NCBI GenBank assembly: GCA_947375085.1
Contig: CANCEQ010000201.1
Coordinates: 1 to 5,770 of the forward strand
Direction of reading: 5' to 3'
From: Flavobacteriales bacterium
Lineage (GTDB): Bacteria > Bacteroidota > Bacteroidia > Flavobacteriales > Crocinitomicaceae
Length of the DNA: 5,770 nucleotides
Shown: positions 1 to 5,770 of the stretch, piece after piece
Layout: each line of letters starts with the position of its first letter
Numbering within the stretch: position 1 is the stretch's first letter
Made by a program: the position numbers and the translations under genes
The notes under the pieces: generated by a model
The model's input: only the letters and a program-made list of their open reading frames with translations
Told to the model about the DNA's origin: nothing
Database searches by the model: none

Positions 1-3000
1 AACCACCAATATAAGGGAGGAAGTAAAATAGGAGCAAATATCAATGTACTTGTTAATCCGCCGATTATAACAGTAGCGAGAGGTCGTTGGACATCTGAAC
101 CTATTCCGCTTGAAATAGCCGCAGGAACAAGTCCTAAAATGGCTAAAATCAAAATGGAAAGCAATGCTGTTAATTGTTCTCGCGATATTTTAGCAATTAA
201 TGGTTGTGAAATGGGTTGATTGAATGTTCCACGGTTGAGAGCAGATACGAGTAAAACTCCTGCCATTACTGAAATACCGAAGATACTTACAAATCCAACT
301 CCTGCCGAAACGTTGAAATAGAAACCTCTTAATAACAAAGCAATAATTCCACCTGCCAACGCAAACAAAATACAACTTACTGTTAACAAGGTATTTCGTA
401 AATTTTTGTACAACATAAATAAGAAAACAAACACCAAAACAATCGTCAATGGAATTGTTAAAGCTAATTGTTTTCCCGCTCTTTCAAGGTTTTCGTATTG
501 ACCGCCGTAAACAATTTCATACCCTTTTGGAATCTTCACTTCGTTTTCGATTCTTTTTTTCAATTCCTTTACAAATCCACCTTGGTCTCTTCCACGAATA
601 TTCGTTCGAACGGTTACCATTCGTTTGTTATTGTAGCGGTAAATATTGGTTTGACCTTCCATAAAATGAATATCAGCTAACTGACTCATTGGAATTAAAG
701 AACCATTTGCAGATGGAACTAAAAGGTTTTTAATTTCATCTATATTGTTTCGAAATTGAGGTAAGTAACGAATGACAACATCGTAACGTTTCGTTCCATC
801 ATAAAGCGTTGAAATGTTTTTTCCTCCAATTGCCGCTTCAATCATATTTTGAATATCTGCCACATTGATTCCGTAACGTGCTGTATTTTCACGATTTATA
901 GTAATGGCAAGTTGTTCTTGCGTACCTTCTTGTTCGATGTTTACCGATTCATTTCCTTCCATTGATTTTACAATAGCGGAAATACTATCCGCTTTTTGAC
1001 GCATCATAATTAAATCATCACCAACAATGGAAACCGCTAAATCGGCAGCACTACCGGTAACAATTTCCATTACTTGGTCAATAATCGGTTGACCAGAAGA
1101 AAAACGTACGGATGGTAATTCAAGTTCTAACTCGCTTCTAACCAGTTTTACCAATTCTTTTTTAGTAATCGTATCGCTCCATAAATGGTAATCTTTAAGT
1201 CCAACTAAAATTTCATTTCTATTCGTTGGAAAAGGGTCGGTTCCATCATCATTTCTTCCTGATTGCGTAATAACAAATGAAATTTGAGGATATTTAGCGA
1301 TAATCTTTCTGATTTTAGGAGCATATTTCGCATTCTCTTGAATCGTAATACCTGCTGGGAAATTCCCTCTTAAAAAGATAGAACCTTCGTCTAGTTCAGG
1401 CAAAAATTCTGTTCCTAGTTTTCCTCCAAAAGAAACCAAAATGATAACCACCGTAAAACCGATGATGACTGCTTTTTTGTAATGTTTCATTAATCCATTC
1501 AAGAGCTTTCCATAGGCTTTTTCAAGAAAAGAGAGCACAAAGTTTTTATGCGCTTTCATTGGTATTTCAGGATTTGAAATCGCTTTGTTGTATACAAATG
1601 AAATCAAAACAGGAATAAGAGTTAAGGCAGCTAACATTGAACCAATAACTGCAAATGCAAGGGTTAGAGCCATTGGAGAAAATAATTTCCCTTCCACTCT
1701 TGTCATCATTAAAATCGGCATATAAGCCAAAATGATAATCGTTACCGAAAAGAAAATTTCTCTTCCTACTTCTTGAGCAGAATTCAAAGTGATTTTTACA
1801 ATTCCTTTCTTTTTTTCTTCAACGGTTGCCGTTCGATAATTTCGAATAAGATGCTCGACCATTACGACGGCTCCATCCACAATAATACCAAAATCAATTG
1901 CACCTAAAGAAAGTAAGTTAGCAGGAATACCTGTCAAGCGCATAATGATAAAAGCAAAAAGCAATGAAAATGGAATGGTTAAAGCCACAACCAATGCGCT
2001 TCGAGCACTACCTAAAAAGAAAATTAAAATGATGATAACGATGCTAATTCCTTCAAATAAGGTTTTACCTACTGTCTCTAAAGAACTATCAATCAAGAAA
2101 CTACGGTCGTATAGTTTTCTCAATTTTATACCTTCAGGAAGTTCATTTTCTTGTAGGTCTTTCATTCGTTGTTTTAAGTCCTTTAAAACTTCACTTGGAT
2201 TTTCATAGCGACGTAAAAGTATAATACCCTCAACACCGTTGTTGATATTTACATGGTCTTCAGCAATCGTATACCCCATCACTCCACTTGGTGGAGGAGG
2301 AGCAATTTCAATACTTGCAATATCCTTGATGAAAATAGGTACTCCGTTATCGGCTTTCAAAACAATGTTTTCAATGTCTTTTTCAGTTTTGATTGCTCCT
2401 AAACCACGAATTGAAAATCCTTGTCCACCTCTTGAGATAGTACCACCACCAGTATTTAAATTGTTTGTTCTTACAGCTTCTTCGACTTCCGCTAGTGTAA
2501 TATTGAATTTTCTTAATTTTTCAGGGTCAGAAAGAATGTGAAATTGTTTTAATGGTCCACCAAAAGTGATGATGTCAGCAATTCCTGAAGTTTGTAAAAG
2601 GTATGGCTTAATCACCCAATCTTGTAAATCTCTTACTTGAGTTGGGGTATAAGATGGGGGAGCTTCAACAACATATCTAAAAATTTCTCCAACGGCTGTA
2701 GAAAGTGGGGCTAATTCAGGAGCGACATCATTTGGTAATTTTGCAGCAGCCAATCGTTCCATAACTTGTTGACGGGCAAAATAATCATCGGTTCCGTCTT
2801 TAAAAGTTAATTGAACAACAGATAATCCAAAAATAGTTCTACTTCTTCTATCAAGAACATTAGGGGTATTTTGAAGTGCTCGTTCGATTGGAACTGTTAC
2901 TTGTTGTTCTACTTCTTCTGCAGCTCTGCCTTGGTATTGAGAAATTACGATGACATTTGTATCAGCAATATCAGGATAAGCTTCAATTTTTAATTGCGTA

Positions 3001-3092
3001 AAACAAAAGTATCCGATTGCCATTAAAACAACACTCGCTGCAACTACAACCCACCTGTTTTTAAGTGAGAAAATAAGGAGATTTTTAATCAT
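1..3092 (-). CDS. czcA: CzcA/CusA-family heavy-metal efflux RND permease (3' end cut by window edge)
   Basis: Inner-membrane proton/metal antiporter of a tripartite efflux pump (HME-RND family). The frame is open from ATG at 3092 to base 1, giving 1030 complete codons. Relatives are about 1040-1060 residues, so only a short C-terminal tail should be missing. Visible parts: TM1 about 13-34, then the porter start YPDIADTN; first porter region to about 340; TM2 344-360, TM3 365-385, TM4 391-412, TM5 446-463, TM6 473-500; TM7 541-557 followed by FLPELDEGS (563-571); second porter region with GRNDDGTDP (612-620); TM8 876-895, TM9 902-922, TM10 926-952, TM11 974-995, TM12 from about 1008. TM4 carries DFGIIVDGAVVMVE, placing D400, D406 and E413 where CzcA has its proton-relay D402/D408/E415. 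Positions matching the CusA methionine relay are not Met, which argues against Cu/Ag. It starts 4 bases after the PII-like gene. The symbol is a family-level name; the substrate (Co, Ni, Zn or Cd) is inferred. Confidence 0.95.
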   Translation of the reverse strand, partial: MIKNLLIFSLKNRWVVVAASVVLMAIGYFCFTQLKIEAYPDIADTNVIVISQYQGRAAEEVEQQVTVPIERALQNTPNVLDRRSRTIFGLSVVQLTFKDGTDDYFARQQVMERLAAAKLPNDVAPELAPLSTAVGEIFRYVVEAPPSYTPTQVRDLQDWVIKPYLLQTSGIADIITFGGPLKQFHILSDPEKLRKFNITLAEVEEAVRTNNLNTGGGTISRGGQGFSIRGLGAIKTEKDIENIVLKADNGVPIFIKDIASIEIAPPPPSGVMGYTIAEDHVNINNGVEGIILLRRYENPSEVLKDLKQRMKDLQENELPEGIKLRKLYDRSFLIDSSLETVGKTLFEGISIVIIILIFFLGSARSALVVALTIPFSLLFAFIIMRLTGIPANLLSLGAIDFGIIVDGAVVMVEHLIRNYRTATVEEKKKGIVKITLNSAQEVGREIFFSVTIIILAYMPILMMTRVEGKLFSPMALTLAFAVIGSMLAALTLIPVLISFVYNKAISNPEIPMKAHKNFVLSFLEKAYGKLLNGLMKHYKKAVIIGFTVVIILVSFGGKLGTEFLPELDEGSIFLRGNFPAGITIQENAKYAPKIRKIIAKYPQISFVITQSGRNDDGTDPFPTNRNEILVGLKDYHLWSDTITKKELVKLVRSELELELPSVRFSSGQPIIDQVMEIVTGSAADLAVSIVGDDLIMMRQKADSISAIVKSMEGNESVNIEQEGTQEQLAITINRENTARYGINVADIQNMIEAAIGGKNISTLYDGTKRYDVVIRYLPQFRNNIDEIKNLLVPSANGSLIPMSQLADIHFMEGQTNIYRYNNKRMVTVRTNIRGRDQGGFVKELKKRIENEVKIPKGYEIVYGGQYENLERAGKQLALTIPLTIVLVFVFLFMLYKNLRNTLLTVSCILFALAGGIIALLLRGFYFNVSAGVGFVSIFGISVMAGVLLVSALNRGTFNQPISQPLIAKISREQLTALLSILILAILGLVPAAISSGIGSDVQRPLATVIIGGLTSTLIFAPILLPPLYWW

Positions 3093-3096
3093 ATTT

Positions 3097-3396
3097 TTAC
3101 CACTTTTCTACAGAATGAGTTACAATCAACCCACCATCGAATTTTTTTCTAATTTCAGTTATAGCATGTTTTACCTTATCGTCTTCGTCTATAAACGTTA
3201 TAAGGATTGGAGCATCGTCAAATGAAAATTGTTGATTTGGTTGTTGTAAGTTGTGATTTTTACCAAAACCTGACTGACCTCTGAAAGAAGTTGCTCCTGC
3301 TATTCCCTCGTTGATAAGCAATTTCATTATGTATTTATGCATTGGGACAGTTTCTCTGAAATCATCCTCGTCTAAAAATATTTGTGCTTGTAACAT
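3097..3396 (-). CDS. PII-like protein of the DUF190 family
   Basis: Small soluble protein of 99 residues, the usual DUF190 (COG1993) length, with no signal peptide or membrane segment, so probably cytoplasmic. The family pattern is clear: an opening strand QIFLDEDD (5-12), helix PMHKYIMKLLINEGIAG (18-34), the hallmark strand-turn FRGQSGFG (38-45), a polar loop rich in Asn and Gln (47-56) where PII proteins have the T-loop, strand APILITFIDE (62-71), a helix (72-85) and the closing strand DGGLIVTHSVEKW (87-99). It resembles the Thermotoga TM0021-type protein from memory. DUF190 is assigned to the PII/CutA superfamily, whose members form trimers and bind small ligands; its own function is poorly known. 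It has four His (20, 48, 77, 94) and no Cys. It sits 11 bases after the adaptor stop and 4 bases before the permease start, so a role in controlling the pump or sensing its substrate is inferred from position only. Confidence 0.88.
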   Translation of the reverse strand: MLQAQIFLDEDDFRETVPMHKYIMKLLINEGIAGATSFRGQSGFGKNHNLQQPNQQFSFDDAPILITFIDEDDKVKHAITEIRKKFDGGLIVTHSVEKW

Positions 3397-3407
3397 TGTT
3401 ATAATTT

Positions 3408-4412
3408 TTAATAACCGAATGACAATCCTTTAAGTTGAATTACACCATCAACTACGATTTTTTCATTTGTATTAATTCCACTGAAAATGATAATATTATC
3501 TCCGATTTGTTGTCCAATTTGTACTTCTTTTCGAATAAATGTTTTGTCTCCATGTTTCACAAAAACGTAATTTCTACCTTGAATTGTAATCAATGAATTT
3601 TTGTTGATGTTAATGAAATCACCTTCACTTAAACCGAAAGAAACATTGGCAAACATTCCTGCTTTTAATTTACTCGAACTATTGTTTACATTGATACGAA
3701 GTTTAACCATACGCGTACTATTGTCTACAATATCAGCTACTGCATCTATTTTTCCTGTAAAATCTTCGTTTGGAAAAGCTGTGAAATTTATCTTACAAGC
3801 TCCTCCTATTTTAATTTTACTGATTTGATTTTCAGGTATATCGCAAATTAAAAAAGCAGTACCTGCATTTGATTTTTTTAAAACACTTGGATTTAAACCA
3901 GCAGAAATAAGTTTTGATTCGTGTTCAATTAAAGCTGCTTTTTCGTTCGCCAAATTGGTTTGTTCCATACTTAAAGCCGACTGAATATTTAGTAAATCTT
4001 GTCCAGTAGCTGCACCATGAGCAACTAAATCTTTGATTCTATCTAATTCAATTTGTTTTTGCTTAATGTTTATGTTTCTAATTTGAGACATATTCATTTG
4101 ATGTTGAGATAATTGAGAAAAATTCCCTGCCAATTCCGGATTCTCAAAAAGGACCATATTGGATAATCCTCCTTCACCACTTCCGATTATAGTTGCGGCA
4201 ATATTTGCAGGTGCTGTAAATTCAGCCTTGATAACACTGCTATGCACATTACCAATCTTAAAGAATTTACTTGATTTTGCATCTTTGAATTTTATTTCTT
4301 CTCCATTTTGACTAACAATTGGAGTACTATTATCTTCTTTTGGTTTTACTCCATCTTTGCACGCAGCAATGAAAAATAGAAGTGAAAAACAGTAAATTAA
4401 ATTTTTTATCAT
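3408..4412 (-). CDS. RND efflux periplasmic adaptor (membrane fusion lipoprotein, CzcB/CusB type)
   Basis: Bridges the inner-membrane permease and the outer-membrane channel. The N-terminus is a lipoprotein signal: hydrophobic 4-17 then lipobox IAAC with lipidated Cys18, so the mature protein is membrane-anchored in the periplasm. Segments: N-terminal strand region 35-75 (including AEFTAPANIAATIIGS), start of hairpin at NPELAGN (91-97), two-helix coiled coil about 98-172 with the turn near HGAATGQ (132-138), beta-barrel domain about 185-262 (AFLICDIPENQISKIKIG, then AFPNEDFTGKID and LKAGMFANVSF), and a membrane-proximal domain 263-334. At 334 residues it is on the short side. Only about a dozen residues separate the hairpin from the barrel, so the usual second lipoyl half is not evident. 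There is no His-rich metal-binding segment. The start is fixed by the signal peptide and by the ATGA overlap with the upstream channel gene. Function as RND adaptor is firm; the metal is not. Confidence 0.92.
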   Translation of the reverse strand: MIKNLIYCFSLLFFIAACKDGVKPKEDNSTPIVSQNGEEIKFKDAKSSKFFKIGNVHSSVIKAEFTAPANIAATIIGSGEGGLSNMVLFENPELAGNFSQLSQHQMNMSQIRNINIKQKQIELDRIKDLVAHGAATGQDLLNIQSALSMEQTNLANEKAALIEHESKLISAGLNPSVLKKSNAGTAFLICDIPENQISKIKIGGACKINFTAFPNEDFTGKIDAVADIVDNSTRMVKLRINVNNSSSKLKAGMFANVSFGLSEGDFININKNSLITIQGRNYVFVKHGDKTFIRKEVQIGQQIGDNIIIFSGINTNEKIVVDGVIQLKGLSFGY

Positions 4413-5659
4413 TGTGCTAACTTATTGATTAAACCAGTTGTATATAATAATTGGATGTACCCTTTTTTGTATTCAAAAAGGGTATTGTAGTAATTTTGTT
4501 GCGTTTCCAACCAACTTCTTTGTGCTTCTAAAAAGTCGATAATTGTTGTCCCTCCTTTTAGATAAGCATATTTAACATTGTCTAATATTAATTGAGATTG
4601 TTCGATTACAGGTTTGTAATTTTCTACGTTTTGTTCATTGGTTCTATAATTCGAAAAAGCAACTTGAATCTCTGTTTTTAATTGATTTTCAGCCGTTGTA
4701 AGTCGAATTTCAGCTTGTTCTTTTTGGGCATATGCTTTTTTAATTTCCCCTTGATTTCTGCTAAAAACTGGTAATTCAACGGTAGCAAAAACACCAAAAT
4801 AGGGGATAGTATTTTGTGGATTCCAAATAAAACCAAGTTCAGGTTGAGGAAAAACCATCGCTTTTTGAAGTCCTATGTTACTATTTGAAACTTCAATTAT
4901 TGATTTAGAAACTTGAATATCAGTTCTTTCTTTAATGGATTCACTTAATAAACTATCTAAATTTTTTGGTATCGAAAAAAGGAAATTGTCTTCTTTATCA
5001 ATAGAGATACTATCTTGAACACCAATTAAAAAACGTAATTCTTTCAAACGATTACTAACTTCTTGTTTAGCTGTTTTTAGTTGAAGGTCGTATTGTTTGG
5101 CTAATAATTCAGTTCTAAATAGTTCCGTTTGGGTAATAACTTGGTTCTTAAATTTTAGTTGGTTGATTTTTGTCAACGTATCTATATTTGCATTTGCAAT
5201 TTGCAAGATGTCTAATTTTTTTTGAGCATTCCAAATTTCTAGCCATTTAGAAGCAACTTCTACAAAAACAGTTCGTTCATTTTCTTTGTATTGTTTCTCT
5301 GCTAAACTAATTCGTTGATTTGCAACATCTATTTTATATTGCATTTGAGATGGTAATTGAAAAACCTTTGTTACTTGCCACCAAACCTGTCTATTTTTCG
5401 CACTTGACCAATTTGTAGAAACAGGATAAAGATTTGTATTCATCAACTGCAAAGATTGGTTATTCAATTTTGGATTTGGACGAAGTTTAGCTGTAATCAA
5501 ATCAGACTGAATAATACCTATGTTTAAAATTTCAGTTTTTAAAACTGGATTGTTTTCACGTGCAACTTGTAAAGTTTTTTGTAAACTAAAAATGTTTTGT
5601 GAAAACCCTAAAAATGAGTTGATTAGTATCGAAAGGAAAAGAAACAGTTGTTTTTGCAT
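4409..5659 (-). CDS. TolC/CzcC-family outer-membrane efflux channel
   Basis: Outer-membrane factor that forms the trimeric exit duct of the pump. 416 residues, normal for CzcC/CusC-type proteins. The N-terminus is a Sec signal peptide (MQKQ, hydrophobic 5-19, likely cut in GFSQ-N near residue 21). No lipobox Cys follows, unlike CusC. Two outer-membrane efflux protein (OEP) repeats are visible: the first about 25-215, opening with LQKTLQVARENNPVLKTE and running into long Gln/Lys/Glu-rich helices; the second about 225-410, with the strand VFPQPELGFIW, the family motif LPVFSRNQGEI (296-306), a long helix after it, and a closing GGTTIIDFLEAQRS segment. First gene of the operon: its start lies about 55 bases from the predicted transcription start, and its TGA stop overlaps the adaptor ATG. 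The start at 5659 is chosen because it gives the complete signal peptide, and the upstream sequence is A-rich (AAAGAAAATAA) without a Shine-Dalgarno site, normal for Bacteroidota. Confidence 0.94.
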   Translation of the reverse strand: MQKQLFLFLSILINSFLGFSQNIFSLQKTLQVARENNPVLKTEILNIGIIQSDLITAKLRPNPKLNNQSLQLMNTNLYPVSTNWSSAKNRQVWWQVTKVFQLPSQMQYKIDVANQRISLAEKQYKENERTVFVEVASKWLEIWNAQKKLDILQIANANIDTLTKINQLKFKNQVITQTELFRTELLAKQYDLQLKTAKQEVSNRLKELRFLIGVQDSISIDKEDNFLFSIPKNLDSLLSESIKERTDIQVSKSIIEVSNSNIGLQKAMVFPQPELGFIWNPQNTIPYFGVFATVELPVFSRNQGEIKKAYAQKEQAEIRLTTAENQLKTEIQVAFSNYRTNEQNVENYKPVIEQSQLILDNVKYAYLKGGTTIIDFLEAQRSWLETQQNYYNTLFEYKKGYIQLLYTTGLINKLAQ

Positions 5660-5682
5660 TTATTTTCTTTAAATGTTTACAA

Positions 5683-5706
5683 TTGAAAATAATACAATTA
5701 TTTCAA
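5683..5706 (-). promoter_or_regulatory. AT-rich inverted repeat in the leader, possible operator
   Basis: On the minus strand the arm TTGAAATAAT (5706-5697) is separated by TGT from ATTATTTTCAA (5693-5683). The inner 7 bases pair perfectly (AAATAAT with ATTATTT), and the outer TTG pairs with CAA after a one-base bulge. It lies between the predicted transcription start and the first ATG, where a repressor would block the operon. Its AT-rich dyad form resembles operators of metal sensors of the ArsR/SmtB type in a general way, but no regulator gene is in the window. Such AT-rich DNA can give a dyad by chance, and the RNA hairpin would be weak. Confidence 0.35.
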
Positions 5707-5717
5707 CTTGGCGGGTG

Positions 5718-5747
5718 CAAAAGTACTCATATAAACTAGTTACGCAA
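5718..5747 (-). promoter_or_regulatory. Bacteroidota-type promoter of the efflux operon
   Basis: Reading the minus strand, TTG at 5747-5745 is followed by exactly 19 bases and then TACTTTTG at 5725-5718. This fits the Bacteroidota primary sigma-factor pattern (-33 TTG, about 19 bases, -7 TAnnTTTG) with every fixed base matched. Transcription would start near 5712, leaving a leader of roughly 50-55 bases before the channel ATG at 5659. The match and spacing are seen directly; use as a promoter is inferred. It is the only good match in the upstream region and sits correctly for the whole operon. Confidence 0.7.
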
Positions 5748-5770
5748 TTTTATAATTTCATAATTAATTG

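Noticed and set aside
190..375. Minus-strand 61-residue open frame
   Set aside because: Out-of-frame reading inside the permease C-terminal membrane region, with a Cys/Arg/Phe-rich composition and no family resemblance.
449..680. Two overlapping plus-strand open frames of about 70 residues
   Set aside because: Antisense to the permease second porter region, in two frames at once, with low-complexity Phe/Ser-rich products.
1945..2541. Plus-strand open frames of 87 and 100 residues
   Set aside because: They lie antisense to the well-conserved permease gene, look like no known family, and have no promoter or start context. They are shadows.
1..3092. CusA-type Cu/Ag permease identity
   Set aside because: TM4 has the Asp-Asp-Glu pattern of divalent pumps, and the CusA methionine positions are not Met in a manual alignment.
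3601..3828. Plus-strand 75-residue open frame with hydrophobic stretches
   Set aside because: Antisense to the adaptor barrel domain; the hydrophobicity is a by-product of the opposite strand.
4330..4360. Surface-export signal after the adaptor lipid Cys (C-K-D-G)
   Set aside because: Only one Lys-Asp pair follows Cys18, not the longer acidic run typical of surface lipoproteins, and an RND adaptor must stay in the periplasm.
5748..5770. AT-rich partial dyad (CAATT ... AATTG) upstream of the promoter
   Set aside because: Short arms in very AT-rich DNA at the window edge; expected by chance and not placed like a known element.
1..5770. CRISPR array, insertion sequence, tRNA or rRNA
   Set aside because: No spaced direct repeats, transposase-like frames, terminal inverted repeats or RNA gene signatures were seen on either strand.

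Overview
The window is one tightly packed, single-direction operon (all genes on the minus strand, reading from right to left) for a tripartite heavy-metal-type RND efflux pump. The DNA is AT-rich, there are no convincing Shine-Dalgarno sites, and the only promoter-like sequence has the Bacteroidota layout (TTG, 19-base gap, TAnnTTTG). Together with protein style (a short outer-membrane factor with an SQ-type signal cleavage region and a lipoprotein adaptor), this points to Bacteroidota, probably a Flavobacteriia-like organism. The species cannot be read from the window.

Layout in transcription order: a leader region with a promoter and an AT-rich inverted repeat (about 5660-5770); a TolC/CzcC-family outer-membrane channel (5659-4409); a lipoprotein periplasmic adaptor of the CzcB/CusB type (4412-3408, overlapping the previous stop by ATGA); a 99-residue PII-like protein of the DUF190 family (3396-3097); and a CzcA/CusA-family RND permease (3092 to past base 1). 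The permease has 1030 complete codons inside the window and is cut at its extreme C-terminus by the window edge. Gaps between genes are -4, 11 and 4 bases, so co-transcription and probably translational coupling are expected. Whatever follows the permease lies outside the window.

The inner-membrane permease takes metal ions from the periplasm or cytoplasm using the proton gradient. The adaptor links it to the outer-membrane channel, and the channel releases the ion outside. The permease has the Asp-Asp-Glu triad in TM4 typical of divalent-cation pumps (CzcA, CnrA) and lacks methionines where CusA has its Cu/Ag relay, so Co/Ni/Zn/Cd-type export is more likely than Cu/Ag export. The substrate is not proven.

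The least ordinary part is the DUF190 gene placed between adaptor and permease. PII-superfamily proteins usually bind small ligands and regulate a transporter or enzyme by contact, so this one is a candidate ligand- or metal-responsive gate or sensor for the pump. The adaptor also appears to lack the usual second half of the lipoyl domain.
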